DNA of 64,000 nucleotides from Rhodovulum robiginosum. Lineage in GTDB: Bacteria > Pseudomonadota > Alphaproteobacteria > Rhodobacterales > Rhodobacteraceae. The position numbers and the translations under genes are program-made. Below the pieces are notes generated by a model. The model was given only the letters and a program-made list of their open reading frames with translations, searched no databases and was not told the origin of the DNA. Position 1 is the first letter of the stretch. The number at the start of each line of letters is the position of its first letter. Shown here piece by piece: positions 7,279 through 16,163 of this stretch. The DNA lies in contig NZ_RWGU01000048.1 in assembly GCF_003944755.1 (NCBI RefSeq), positions 1 through 64,000 on the forward strand. Direction: 5' to 3'.

Positions 7279-8994
7279 ATGTCGTATCGCGCTCAGGTAG
7301 GCGAGTTTGCCTTTCTGCTCGAAAATGTGGTGGGGCTCTCCGAGGTGACCGCCACCCCGCGCTTTGCCGAGGCCACGCCCGACATCGCCAACGCAATCCT
7401 GACCGAGGCCGGCCGGCTCTGCGAAGAGGTACTGGCCCCCTTGCAGCGGCCCGGCGACACCCATCCCGCGCGCCTGGAAAACGGCGTGGTTCGCACCAGC
7501 CCCGGCTTTGCCGACGGCTATCGGGCGATCGCCGAGGGCGGCTGGATCGGCATGGCCGCGCCCGCCGATTACGGCGGCATGGGCCTGCCCCAGACACTGG
7601 CCTCGGCGGTCGACGACATGATGAGCGGCGCCTGCCTGTCGCTGCAGCTCAGCCCTCTGCTGACCAAGGGCCAGATCGAGGCGCTGGAACACCATGCCAG
7701 CGACGAAATCAGGGCGCTCTACCTGCCCAAGCTGATCTCGGGCGAATGGTCGGGCACGATGAACCTGACCGAGCCGCAGGCGGGCAGCGACGTGGGCGCC
7801 CTGACCAGCACCGCCCGGCCCAACGGCGACGGCACCTACGCGGTGACGGGGCAGAAGATCTATATCAGCTGGGGCGATGCCGATTTCATCGAAAACATCT
7901 GCCACCTGGTGCTGGCACGCCTGCCCGACGCGCCGCCGGGCACCAAGGGGATCAGCCTGTTCCTGGTGCCTCGCAACATCCCCGATGCCGATGGCCGGCC
8001 CGGCGTCGCCAACAGCCTGCGGGTGGTCAGCCTCGAGCACAAGACCGGCCTGCACGGCAGCCCGACGGCGGTGATGGACTATGACGCCGCCACCGGCTGG
8101 CTGATCGGCGAGCCGCACAAGGGCATGGCCGCGATGTTCACGATGATGAACAATGCCCGCCTCGGCGTCGGGATACAGGGCATCGGCGTGGCCGAGGCCG
8201 CCTATCAGCAGGCGCTGGCCTACGCGACCGAGCGCCGGCAGGGCCGCACCCCGCTGGGCGACGGACGCGGGCCGATCGCCGATCATGCGGATGTACGGCG
8301 GATGCTGACCGCGATGAAGGCAGAGATATTTGGCGCCCGCGCCATCGCGCTGTCCTGCGCCGCGGCCATCGACATGGCCCGCGCCACCGGCACGGCCGAT
8401 TGGGCGGCGCGCGCCGCGCTGCTGACGCCGATTGCCAAGGCCCACGGCACCGATGTCGGCATCGCCGTGGCCTCGGCCGGTATCCAGGTGCATGGCGGCA
8501 TGGGCTACATCGAAGAGACCGGCGCCGCGCAATACCTGCGCGATGTACGCGTGACCGCGATCTACGAGGGCACCAACGGCATCCAGGCGATGGATCTGGT
8601 CGGGCGCAAGATGATGGACGGGGGCGAGGCCGCCGCAAGACTTCTCGACGAGATCGAGGATGCGGCCGAGACGGCGCGGGGCACGCTGCCCGATCTGGCC
8701 AACGCGGTCTGGGCCGCCGCCGAAAGCCTGCGCGAGGCCACCGAATGGATGGTGGCGCAGGAGGCGACGGACCGTTTCGCGGGCGCGGTGCCGTTTCTCG
8801 GCGCCTGGGCCCGGGTGCTTGGCGGCCATTATCATCTCAAGGCCGCGCTGGCCGAGGGCGGCGCGGGCCGGCGCACGGCGCTGGCGCGGGTTTTCGTCAC
8901 CCGCCTGCTGCCCGAGCATCTCGCGCTGATCGCGCAGGCCAGGGCGGGGGCCCAGGCGCTCTATGCGCTCAGCGCCGAAGACCTGGTCGCTTGA
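7279..8994 (+). CDS. Acyl-CoA dehydrogenase, DmdC-like long form
   Basis: At 571 residues this belongs to the long acyl-CoA dehydrogenases with an extra C-terminal domain, the group that includes DmdC (methylmercaptopropionyl-CoA dehydrogenase). Domain order: N-terminal helical domain, middle beta domain with L-T-E-P-Q-A-G-S-D-V-G near residue 170 for FAD and substrate, C-terminal helical domain with Q-V-H-G-G-M-G-Y and the catalytic-base region I-Y-E-G-T (Glu430). It would oxidise an acyl-CoA to the 2-enoyl-CoA and pass electrons to ETF; ETF-QO lies 6 kb away. Substrate cannot be fixed: roseobacters carry several paralogues. The next gene starts on the last base of this stop codon, implying coupling. 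Confidence 0.88.
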   Translation: MSYRAQVGEFAFLLENVVGLSEVTATPRFAEATPDIANAILTEAGRLCEEVLAPLQRPGDTHPARLENGVVRTSPGFADGYRAIAEGGWIGMAAPADYGGMGLPQTLASAVDDMMSGACLSLQLSPLLTKGQIEALEHHASDEIRALYLPKLISGEWSGTMNLTEPQAGSDVGALTSTARPNGDGTYAVTGQKIYISWGDADFIENICHLVLARLPDAPPGTKGISLFLVPRNIPDADGRPGVANSLRVVSLEHKTGLHGSPTAVMDYDAATGWLIGEPHKGMAAMFTMMNNARLGVGIQGIGVAEAAYQQALAYATERRQGRTPLGDGRGPIADHADVRRMLTAMKAEIFGARAIALSCAAAIDMARATGTADWAARAALLTPIAKAHGTDVGIAVASAGIQVHGGMGYIEETGAAQYLRDVRVTAIYEGTNGIQAMDLVGRKMMDGGEAAARLLDEIEDAAETARGTLPDLANAVWAAAESLREATEWMVAQEATDRFAGAVPFLGAWARVLGGHYHLKAALAEGGAGRRTALARVFVTRLLPEHLALIAQARAGAQALYALSAEDLVA

Positions 8995-10040
8995 TGGACG
9001 GCAGCCGCGGTACCATCCACTACCCGTGGACCGTTGCGCCCGCGCCGGACAGCGCGGTGGAGGTGGCCGAGGGTGTTTTCTGGCTGCGCCTGCCGCTGCC
9101 GATGGCGCTGGACCATGTCAATGTCTACGCGCTCGACGACGGCGACGGCTGGACGCTGGTCGATACCGGCATCGCCTCGCGCCGGTCGCGGGCGCTTTGG
9201 CAGGCGCTCTTGGACGGGCCGCTTTCGGGCAAGCCCGTCACCCGGGTGATCGTCACCCATCACCACCCCGACCACATGGGGCTGGCCGGCTGGTTCCAGT
9301 CCGCGTACCGGGCCGAATTGTGGACCACCCGCACCGCCTGGCTTCTCGCCCGGATGCTGCAACTCGACGAGCAGGATCGCCCGACCGACGAGGCGATCGC
9401 CTTCTGGCGGGGGGCGGGAATGGACCCCGCGATGCTGGCCCGGCGCGTGTCTGAACGCCCGTTCAACTTTGCCGACACCGTGGCGCCAATGCCGCTCGGC
9501 TTTACCCGGATCGTCGAGGGCGACACGCTCCGCGCGGCGGGCCGCGACTGGGATGTCCGCCTCGGCCACGGCCACGCGCCCGACCATGTCACGCTGTGGA
9601 GCCGCGACTGCAACCTGGTGCTGGGGGGCGACCAGTTGTTGCCGTCGATCTCTCCCAACCTGGGCGTCTACCCGACCGAGCCAGAGGCCGACCCGGTGGC
9701 CGACTGGATGGAAAGCTGCGCGCGACTCGCCGACCATGCGCGCGAGGATCACCTCGTCCTGCCCGGCCACAAGCTGCCCTTTACCGGGCTGCCCACGCGC
9801 CTGCGCCAGTTGATCGACAACCATCACGGCGCGCTGGCCCGGCTGGAGGAACATCTGCGCGAGCCCCGCACCGCCTGCGACTGCTTCGTGCCGCTTTTCA
9901 AGCGCGAGATCGGTGAGGGCGAATACGGGCTGGCGCTGGTCGAGGCCGTGGGCCATGTCAACCACCTGACCCGCACAGGCCGCGCCCGGCGCTGGCGCCG
10001 CGACGACGGCGCCTGGCTCTTCCAGACCGAGGGCGCATAG
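8994..10040 (+). CDS. MBL-fold metallo-hydrolase
   Basis: The 348-residue protein shows the metallo-beta-lactamase metal site H-H-H-P-D-H at residues 89-94, a later G-H-A-P-D-H near 187, the bridging Asp in V-L-G-G-D-Q, and a last His in L-P-G-H-K. These predict a dinuclear metal hydrolase in the cytoplasm, with a C-terminal helical tail of about 90 residues. The ATG shares its A with the stop codon of the acyl-CoA dehydrogenase, so the pair is expressed together; a thioester or lactone hydrolysis step linked to that enzyme is plausible but unproven. Reading frame upstream of this ATG overlaps the dehydrogenase and was discarded. Confidence 0.88.
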   Translation: MDGSRGTIHYPWTVAPAPDSAVEVAEGVFWLRLPLPMALDHVNVYALDDGDGWTLVDTGIASRRSRALWQALLDGPLSGKPVTRVIVTHHHPDHMGLAGWFQSAYRAELWTTRTAWLLARMLQLDEQDRPTDEAIAFWRGAGMDPAMLARRVSERPFNFADTVAPMPLGFTRIVEGDTLRAAGRDWDVRLGHGHAPDHVTLWSRDCNLVLGGDQLLPSISPNLGVYPTEPEADPVADWMESCARLADHAREDHLVLPGHKLPFTGLPTRLRQLIDNHHGALARLEEHLREPRTACDCFVPLFKREIGEGEYGLALVEAVGHVNHLTRTGRARRWRRDDGAWLFQTEGA

Positions 10041-10041
10041 C

Positions 10042-10485
10042 ATGTCAAGGACGGACCCGCCCGCCGCCCGCGCCGTGCATATCGACCCGCAGGCGTCGGC
10101 CACGCCAGAGCAACAGCCGTTGCCCGACGCCGTCGCCCGCACCCCGGTCGACAACAAGAGCCCCGCCCGCTGGGCCTACGAGCGGCTGATCCTTTACATC
10201 CGCAATTTCGAAGAGCGGCTGGACAATGCCCACGAGGTGGCCGTGGGCTTTACCGGCGGCGATGCCGGCGTGCTGCGGATCGAGGGGATAGGCTATTTCG
10301 ACCCGGACATCGTTACCTTCTATGGCAGCGATACGGGCGGCGCGCGCAGTCAGCTTGTCCAGCATGTCAGCCAGCTCAACGTGCTGTTGCGCGCGGTGCC
10401 CAAGCAGAGCGCGACCGACGCGCCCCGCCGCATCGGCTTTCGCCTGGCCGCCGAACTGGAAGAGGCGCCGGGCCCGGAAACCTGA
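10042..10485 (+). CDS. Conserved hypothetical protein, DUF6173-like
   Basis: A 147-residue soluble protein with a variable Pro/Ala-rich N-terminus to about residue 38 and a compact region from S-P-A-R-W-A-Y-E-R-L-I-L-Y-I onward. The segments R-I-E-G-I-G-Y-F-D-P-D-I-V-T-F-Y-G and Q-L-V-Q-H-V-S-Q-L-N-V-L-L look like a conserved core, and I associate them with DUF6173 of Rhodobacterales. No catalytic motif or membrane span is visible. It begins one base after the MBL hydrolase stop, so it belongs to the same operon. Function unknown. Confidence 0.7.
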   Translation: MSRTDPPAARAVHIDPQASATPEQQPLPDAVARTPVDNKSPARWAYERLILYIRNFEERLDNAHEVAVGFTGGDAGVLRIEGIGYFDPDIVTFYGSDTGGARSQLVQHVSQLNVLLRAVPKQSATDAPRRIGFRLAAELEEAPGPET

Positions 10486-10540
10486 ACCGGCCGGTCGTGT
10501 CGGATCGACACGCCAGCGGCCCGGCCCACGCAATCCCGGC

Positions 10541-10570
10541 GTGACAGGCACGGCGAACTTGGCTAATTAT
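10541..10570 (+). promoter_or_regulatory. Possible promoter of the oxidase subunit IV gene
   Basis: GTGACA (10541-10546) and AATTAT (10565-10570) are 18 bases apart, and the start codon follows about 30 bases downstream. The -10 match is four of six, so this is a tentative call. The local TAATTAT stands out against the GC-rich surroundings. Confidence 0.35.
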
Positions 10571-10599
10571 TTGGGGCGAACAGCGAGAGGAAACCAGCC

Positions 10600-10734
10600 A
10601 TGGCTGAACACCGCAGCGGATCTATGGATACCGACGATCACGAACGGACCTTTGCGGCTTTCGTGCGCTTCGTGGTGCGCGCGGTCGTCCTGATCATCGG
10701 AATTCTCATCTTCATGGCCATCGTCAACGGTTAA
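10600..10734 (+). CDS. aa3-type cytochrome c oxidase subunit IV
   Basis: A 44-residue protein with the hallmark layout of bacterial aa3 oxidase subunit IV: a short polar head M-A-E-H-R-S-G-S-M-D, a D-D-H-E-R-T-F stretch, then one membrane helix at about residues 22-42 ending in V-N-G. In Paracoccus-like oxidases this subunit is a single helix attached to subunits I-III of the terminal oxidase that reduces oxygen at the cytoplasmic membrane. GAGAGG lies nine bases before the ATG. It is not next to the large oxidase subunits, which is usual for this family. The assignment is from family recognition and size. Confidence 0.88.
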   Translation: MAEHRSGSMDTDDHERTFAAFVRFVVRAVVLIIGILIFMAIVNG

Positions 10735-10779
10735 CCCCGGTCGGCGCATCGCGCCTGCACCCCCAAGCAAGAGCCTCCG

Positions 10780-11418
10780 ATGCGTCGAACTCTCCTGTGC
10801 CTCGCGCTGCCCGTCCTTCTGGCTGCCTGTGGCGGGGCGGAACCCGTCTGGGCCCCCGACGAGGCCGTTGAGCGGGCCGTCTATTCCCATGACGAACCGC
10901 CCTCGATCACCTTGTTCACGATGATCAACAACCGCTCCGGCGCGGGCGGGCATTCGGCGATGATGGTCAATGCCAGCCAGAGGGTGATTTTCGACCCGGC
11001 CGGCACCTGGTGGCACGGCAACGCGCCCGAACGTAACGACGTGCATCACGGCATCACGCCCCTGCGCCTGAAATTCTACAAGGACTACCATGCGCGTGAG
11101 ACCTTTCACGTCGTGATGCAGACCAAGCAGGTTTCGCCCGATGTGGCCGAGCGGGCGTTGATGCTGGTGCAGAATTACGGCGCGGTGCCCAAGGCGATGT
11201 GCGGCCGCGCGACCAGCACGGTTCTGGCCGAGTTGCCGGGGTTCGAGACGGTGCCGAGCAGCATGTACCCCAAGCGTATCATGGCCGGCTTTGCAAAGTT
11301 GCCGGGTGTGACCACCGAAACGATCTTCGACGACGATTCGGACAACAACACCGCGGTTCTGGCGGCCCAGCAGATGCAAACGGGCGCGCCCCGGGGCGAT
11401 GCGCCCCTAACCCAATAG
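10780..11418 (+). CDS. Lipoprotein, possible papain-like (permuted NlpC/P60-type) domain
   Basis: The 212-residue protein has a lipoprotein signal ending L-A-A-C at Cys17. The mature part contains G-G-H-S-A-M-M-V (His58) followed, about 80 residues later, by M-C-G-R-A-T-S-T-V-L (Cys141). A His before a Cys at the start of a helix is the order in circularly permuted NlpC/P60 or YiiX-like papain-fold enzymes, so a periplasmic hydrolase or amidase is possible; this is inference from motif order alone. Start supported by GAGCC/T-A-rich spacing only weakly. Its 3' end overlaps the convergent azlD gene by 12 bases. Confidence 0.75.
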   Translation: MRRTLLCLALPVLLAACGGAEPVWAPDEAVERAVYSHDEPPSITLFTMINNRSGAGGHSAMMVNASQRVIFDPAGTWWHGNAPERNDVHHGITPLRLKFYKDYHARETFHVVMQTKQVSPDVAERALMLVQNYGAVPKAMCGRATSTVLAELPGFETVPSSMYPKRIMAGFAKLPGVTTETIFDDDSDNNTAVLAAQQMQTGAPRGDAPLTQ

Positions 11419-11736
11419 CCAGAGCCCCGCGTAAAGCGTCGCCGCGCCCGAGCCGATGGCGAAGATCACGTTCTTCGTCACCCATCCCACGCCCAGCGTG
11501 ACCAGCGCCGCCGCCATCCGGGCGGGGTCGGGCGCGCCGCCCGTGGCCGGCGGCCAGATCACCTGCGGCGCGATCAGCCCCGGCAGCACCGCCACCGGCG
11601 TGTAGCGCAGATAGCGCAGCGCCCAAGCGGGCAGGGGCCGCCGCCCGACCAGCCCGAGAAACGAAAACCGGATCAGAAAGGTGCCGAGCCCCAGCACCAG
11701 GATGATCAGCCAGATCTCTGCATGGCCCTGGGTCAT
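11407..11736 (-). CDS. azlD: AzlD-type branched-chain amino acid export subunit
   Basis: A 109-residue membrane protein with three to four hydrophobic segments and the AzlD pattern G-L-G-T-F-L-I-R-F-S-F and R-Y-T-P-V-A-V-L-P-G-L. AzlD is the small partner of AzlC; together they export branched-chain amino acids or analogues across the cytoplasmic membrane. The start ATG overlaps the azlC stop in an ATGA arrangement, so both are translated as a unit. The stop lies inside the end of the opposing lipoprotein gene. Confidence 0.88.
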   Translation of the reverse strand: MTQGHAEIWLIILVLGLGTFLIRFSFLGLVGRRPLPAWALRYLRYTPVAVLPGLIAPQVIWPPATGGAPDPARMAAALVTLGVGWVTKNVIFAIGSGAATLYAGLWLLG

Positions 11737-12443
11737 GTGCGACGCCTCTCCTGCCATTTCTCGACCTGCGCGCCCGCCGTCATGGCCGCCGCCGCCGCGA
11801 CCAGCAGCCCGCTGTTGGACGGCAGGCCCGACAGCGCGAGCGCGACGACGACCGACACCGCCGCGGCGGCGACATGGGCCAGCGTCCTCAGCGCCGGGGC
11901 GATCAAAGCGAGAAAAGTGATCGGCACGGCGAAGTCGAGCGCGAATTCCGGCGGGATCGACCGGCCCATCAGCGCGCCGGCCAGCGTGATCGCGTACCAG
12001 GCCGGGGCGATCAGTGCCATGGTCCCCATAAAATAGGCGACCTTCTCGCCGAGCGTCATGTCGGGATGCGTCTCGAACCGGGCGACGCTGATCGCGTAAC
12101 TCTGGTCGACGGTCGCATAGGCCATGACCGCCCGTTGCCACAGCGGCGCGCCGCCCAGATGCGGCGTCAGCGCGGCCGAATACATCGCCATGCGCAGGTT
12201 GACCGCCAGCGCCGCGAGCAGCACCATCACCGTGGGCGCCTGGTCCAGCATCATCTGCACCGCGGTAAACTGTGCCGCCCCCGCGATGACCAGCACCGAA
12301 AAGCCCATCACCTCGGCCACGTTCAGCCCGGCCTCGGTGGCCACCACCCCGAAAAGCAAAGCGAAGGGCGCAACGACCAGAAGGAACGGCGCGCCGTGGC
12401 GCATGCCCGACCAAAACGCCGATTTCGCGGTAGAGGATGTCAT
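11733..12443 (-). CDS. azlC: AzlC-type branched-chain amino acid exporter subunit
   Basis: The 236-residue protein has about five to seven membrane segments and the AzlC signature region with P-F-A-L-L-F-G-V-V-A, A-G-A-A-Q-F-T-A-V-Q and N-L-R-M-A-M-Y-S-A. It is the large subunit of the AzlCD exporter. ATG at 12443 follows AGGGTCGAG and matches the family start; the 25 extra residues upstream are charged, lack similarity and lack a ribosome binding site. azlD follows with a four-base overlap. Confidence 0.9.
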   Translation of the reverse strand: MTSSTAKSAFWSGMRHGAPFLLVVAPFALLFGVVATEAGLNVAEVMGFSVLVIAGAAQFTAVQMMLDQAPTVMVLLAALAVNLRMAMYSAALTPHLGGAPLWQRAVMAYATVDQSYAISVARFETHPDMTLGEKVAYFMGTMALIAPAWYAITLAGALMGRSIPPEFALDFAVPITFLALIAPALRTLAHVAAAAVSVVVALALSGLPSNSGLLVAAAAAMTAGAQVEKWQERRRT

Positions 12444-12647
12444 TGCTCGACCCTGGACTGACGATTGCCCCCGCCTAGTGCGATGCGCGGGCGGATGCAA
12501 TCGGCAAGAGAACGGCATGGCGGACGAGTGCGTTTGGCAAATGCGGGCGCTGGCCGGCCGCGCTGTTCGACACGGCGCGTGGTCTGCGCGTCGTCGACGA
12601 GGGCTGGAGTGCGGGCGCCGATCGCGGCGATGCGATGTGCCGAAGGC

Positions 12648-13664
12648 TTAGTCGAACATTCCCGTGACCCGGCCGAGCAGCATGAAGGCCCGCGCGGTGC
12701 GGGTTTCGGCCAGATGGCTGATGTCCTGGTCCGAGGCAGTCTTTTCGAACTCGGCAAAGCTGCGGTCGAACTGGCGCAGGAAATGGTGCGCGGCATCTCG
12801 AAAGATCGGATCCTGCCGCATGCGGCCCGCCGACAGCGCCAGGCACGAGCGGTCGCGCACACCGCCCAGCGCCGCGATGGCCGGCCCCCGCTCGCCCGCG
12901 GCGAACTTGCGCCAGATCTCGGGCCGGGCGCGGTCGGGCGCGAGATCGTCCATGTAGATGCCATCTTCGGATAGCAGCGTCAGCACGTCCTGCGCGGCCC
13001 GCACCAGCTTGGCGGTACGGTGATCCTGCAGCGCCAGCCGCAGCACGCGAAACCCCTCGGCGTCCTCCGCCGTTTCGGGAAAGTTCAGCGCGCGCACGAA
13101 GTCGGCCACCGACATCGCCGGGCCCAGCTCTTCGGCGGGGGTGCCGAGGGCGAGCGAGGGCTGGTCCTCTCGGCCATTGGCGGGATGCGCCGGGCGCAGC
13201 GGCGCGGCAGCCGGCGGCCGGGTTGTCGCAAAGGTGGCCATCGCGCTTTCGGCCTGTTTCTGCGCCGCCATCAGCTCGTCCAGCTTTTCCTCGACCGAGG
13301 GTTTCATGCCGGCCGACGCGGCGTGCTGTTGTTGCTGCTGGATATAGGCCTGGCGCATCGCGTCGATCGACGCCTGCAGCCTGGCGGATTCCTCGCGCAT
13401 GATCTTTGCGCTTTTCGCCGCCGATGCGCCGATCCAGATCAACGCCACCGGCATCGCGACGGCCAAGAGCGTCATCACGAAGGTCAGCGGATCGAAGCTG
13501 AGCCCGCCGCCGAAGCGGGCAAAGGCGAAGAAGAGCCCCGAGGCGGCAAGCCACATCAGGCTGAGAACCAGCGCGATAATATCGGCCGGGCTGATCCCCT
13601 CCGCTGTCTGCTTGCGGCTGAAGATACCCAGCGCGATCGGATCGTCCTGCTTGTTCTCAGCCAT
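12648..13664 (-). CDS. Membrane-anchored coiled-coil protein, unknown function
   Basis: The 338-residue protein has two membrane helices near residues 28-49 and 60-80, then a long helical, probably coiled-coil segment from about 82 to 150 that contains a run of five Gln near 109-114. A linker rich in Pro and Ala follows, and a compact C-terminal helical region from about 185 to the end. I know no named family; it looks like a Rhodobacterales-specific conserved hypothetical. The bulk would lie in the cytoplasm. It is 20 bases downstream of greA on the same strand, so may share its transcript. Confidence 0.75.
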   Translation of the reverse strand: MAENKQDDPIALGIFSRKQTAEGISPADIIALVLSLMWLAASGLFFAFARFGGGLSFDPLTFVMTLLAVAMPVALIWIGASAAKSAKIMREESARLQASIDAMRQAYIQQQQQHAASAGMKPSVEEKLDELMAAQKQAESAMATFATTRPPAAAPLRPAHPANGREDQPSLALGTPAEELGPAMSVADFVRALNFPETAEDAEGFRVLRLALQDHRTAKLVRAAQDVLTLLSEDGIYMDDLAPDRARPEIWRKFAAGERGPAIAALGGVRDRSCLALSAGRMRQDPIFRDAAHHFLRQFDRSFAEFEKTASDQDISHLAETRTARAFMLLGRVTGMFD

Positions 13665-13684
13665 GGCGTGCCCTGCCTAACGCC

Positions 13685-14155
13685 TCAGACATAGCGGATG
13701 GTCAGCACCTCGTAGCTGCGCTCTCCGCCCGGTGTCTTGACCTCGACGCTGTCGCCCTCGTCCTTGCCGATCAACGCGCGGGCCAGCGGGGATTTGACGT
13801 TCAAAAGGCCATTTTCGATATCTGCCTCGGCTTCCCCGACGATCTGGAACACCTTTTCCTCGTCGGTATCCTCGTCCACCAGGGTGACCGTCGCGCCGAA
13901 CTTGATCGGCCCCGACAGCCGTGTCGGGTCGATCACGTCGGCCCGCGAAAGAAGGCTTTCGATTTCCTTGATCCGGCCCTCGATGAAGCTCTGCTTTTCG
14001 CGTGCGGCGTGGTACTCGGCGTTCTCGGACAGATCGCCGTGCTCGCGCGCCTCGGCGATCGCCTTGATCACCGCGGGCCGCTCTTCGGACTTGAGCTTCT
14101 TCAATTCTGTATCGAGCGCGGCATGGCCCGCGCGGGTCATCGGTATCTTTTCCAT
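13685..14155 (-). CDS. greA: Transcription elongation factor GreA
   Basis: The 156-residue protein starts M-E-K-I-P-M-T and carries the GreA N-terminal coiled-coil with [13 protein letters not shown] near residue 37-49, whose tip acidic residues enter the RNA polymerase secondary channel and stimulate cleavage of backtracked RNA. The C-terminal FKBP-like domain from about residue 80 ends in the usual Y-E-V-L-T-I-R-Y-V. Length is standard. Confidence 0.97.
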   Translation of the reverse strand: MEKIPMTRAGHAALDTELKKLKSEERPAVIKAIAEAREHGDLSENAEYHAAREKQSFIEGRIKEIESLLSRADVIDPTRLSGPIKFGATVTLVDEDTDEEKVFQIVGEAEADIENGLLNVKSPLARALIGKDEGDSVEVKTPGGERSYEVLTIRYV

Positions 14156-14406
14156 CGGTCTCTTCGGACAGTTTGCTGGGCGCCGCCCTGACCGGCCGCG
14201 CCTTCTTTGGTATCGCGGTTCACCTCACCCGAGGCGCGCGCGATTTGCAAGGGGGCATCGCGTGGCGCGAGCAGGGCCCCGCCGAGTGCTGCACAGCAGC
14301 GAAATGATGATGTGTCACGATTGACGCTGAGTGAAACGCTGCGATAACGGTTTGCAGAAATTTGGCAGCCAAGGCGGCCCCGGGGCCGTGCGAGGAAGGA
14401 CAGCAC

Positions 14407-16059
14407 ATGGCCGAGATCGAACGGGAATCGATGGAATACGACGTGGTGATCGTTGGCGCGGGCCCGGCGGGCCTGTCGGCGGCGATCCGTCTGAAGGAAC
14501 TCGATCCCGATCTTACGGTCGTGGTGCTTGAAAAGGGCTCTGAGGTGGGCGCGCATATCCTGTCGGGCGCGGTGCTGGACCCGGTCGGCCTGAACCAGCT
14601 CTTCCCCGACTGGAAAGAGCGCGGCGCGCCGGTCACCGTGCCGGTCAAGCGCGACAATTTCCTGTTTCTCGGGGCGTCGGGCCATCTGCGCTTTCCCACC
14701 TGGCTGATGCCGCCGCTGATGAGCAATCACGGCAAGTACATCGTGTCGATGGGCAATGTCTGCCGCTGGCTGGCCGAGCAGGCCGAGGCGCTGGAGGTGG
14801 AAATATTCCCCGGCATGGCGTGTTCCGAGGTCGTGTGGGCCGAGGACGGGTCGGTCAAGGGCGTGGTCGCGGGCGAATTCGGCCGGGCCCCCGACGGCAC
14901 ACCGGGCCCCAACTACGAGCCGGGGATGGAACTGCACGGCAAGTACGTCTTTTTCGCCGAGGGCGTGCGCGGGTCGCTGTCCAAACAGGTGATCGAGAAA
15001 TTCGACCTCTCCGCCGGCCGCGATCCGCAGAAATACGGCCTCGGCATGAAAGAGGTGTGGGAGATCGACCCCAAGAACCACGAGGAGGGCACGGTCACCC
15101 ACACGATGGGCTGGCCGCTGGGCAACAATGCCGGCGGCGGCTCGTTCATCTACCACGCCGAGAACAACCAGATCTTCATCGGCTTCGTGGTGCACCTGAA
15201 CTACGAAAACCCGCATCTCTACCCCTACATGGAATTCCAGCGTTTCAAGCACCACCCGGAGGTCTCCAAGCTGCTGGAGGGCGGCAAGCGCGTCGCCTAC
15301 GGCGCGCGGGCGATCTCGGAGGGCGGGTATCAGTCGATCCCCAAGGCGGCCTTTCCGGGCGGAGTATTGCTGGGCTGTTCGGCGGGTCTGGTGAACGTGC
15401 CGCGCATCAAGGGCAACCACAATGCGATGATGTCGGGCATCGAGGCCGCCAAGGCGGCGGTCGCCGCGATCAAGGAGGGCCGCTCGGGCGACGAGCTGGA
15501 GGCCTATGACGAGGCGCTGCATGCCGGCAAGATCGCCGAGGACCTCAAGCGCGTGAAGAACGTCAAACCGCTCTGGTCGAAATACGGCGCGGCGCTGGCC
15601 ACCGCACTGGGCGGGTTCGACATGTGGATGGCCGATCTCTTCGGCTGGCATCCGCTTGGCACGCTGCACCATTCCAAGACCGATGCCGCGGGCACCGGCA
15701 AGGCTGCGGATTTCCCCAAGATCGACTATCCCAAACCCGACGGGGTGCTCAGCTTCGACCGGCTGACCAATGTCAGTTTCTCGATGACCAACCACGAGGA
15801 AAGCCAGCCCTGTCACCTGCAACTGGCCGACCCCGACATCCCCGTATCGGTCAACCTCCCCGACTATGCCGAGCCGGCGCAGCGTTACTGCCCGGCGGGC
15901 GTCTACGAGGTGGTCGAGGAAGACGGCAAGGCCCCGCGCTTCGTCATCAACTTCCAGAACTGCGTGCATTGCAAGACCTGCGATATCAAGGATCCCAGCC
16001 AGAACATCAACTGGGTGACGCCGCAGGGGGGCGACGGGCCGAACTACCCCAACATGTAA
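14407..16059 (+). CDS. Electron transfer flavoprotein-ubiquinone oxidoreductase
   Basis: The 550-residue enzyme takes electrons from reduced ETF and passes them to ubiquinone at the inner membrane. The FAD-binding motif V-I-V-G-A-G-P-A-G is at residues 14-22. The C-terminal ferredoxin-like part carries four cysteines, Cys495, Cys519, Cys522 and Cys525, for the [4Fe-4S] cluster, and the family's C-terminal G-P-N-Y-P-N-M is intact. GAGGAAGGA precedes the ATG at 14407. It would collect electrons from acyl-CoA dehydrogenases such as the one at 7.3 kb. Monocistronic in appearance; a TPR gene follows after 104 bases. Confidence 0.96.
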   Translation: MAEIERESMEYDVVIVGAGPAGLSAAIRLKELDPDLTVVVLEKGSEVGAHILSGAVLDPVGLNQLFPDWKERGAPVTVPVKRDNFLFLGASGHLRFPTWLMPPLMSNHGKYIVSMGNVCRWLAEQAEALEVEIFPGMACSEVVWAEDGSVKGVVAGEFGRAPDGTPGPNYEPGMELHGKYVFFAEGVRGSLSKQVIEKFDLSAGRDPQKYGLGMKEVWEIDPKNHEEGTVTHTMGWPLGNNAGGGSFIYHAENNQIFIGFVVHLNYENPHLYPYMEFQRFKHHPEVSKLLEGGKRVAYGARAISEGGYQSIPKAAFPGGVLLGCSAGLVNVPRIKGNHNAMMSGIEAAKAAVAAIKEGRSGDELEAYDEALHAGKIAEDLKRVKNVKPLWSKYGAALATALGGFDMWMADLFGWHPLGTLHHSKTDAAGTGKAADFPKIDYPKPDGVLSFDRLTNVSFSMTNHEESQPCHLQLADPDIPVSVNLPDYAEPAQRYCPAGVYEVVEEDGKAPRFVINFQNCVHCKTCDIKDPSQNINWVTPQGGDGPNYPNM

Positions 16060-16163
16060 CATCCGCGCGACGGCAAGGCGGTTTGCGGCCCGCGGGGCCG
16101 GGCGCGCATTGCCATGCCATGTTCGGGGCTCTACCTTCCCCGCAGATCATCCGGAGTTGCCTC

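Noticed and set aside
14137-16062. Long frame antisense to ETF-QO
   Set aside because: The sense strand encodes a full flavoprotein with FAD and Fe-S motifs; the antisense frame has none.
15624-16163. N-terminal extension of the TPR protein frame into ETF-QO
   Set aside because: The extension is out-of-frame ETF-QO sequence; the signal peptide at the TTG start fits better.
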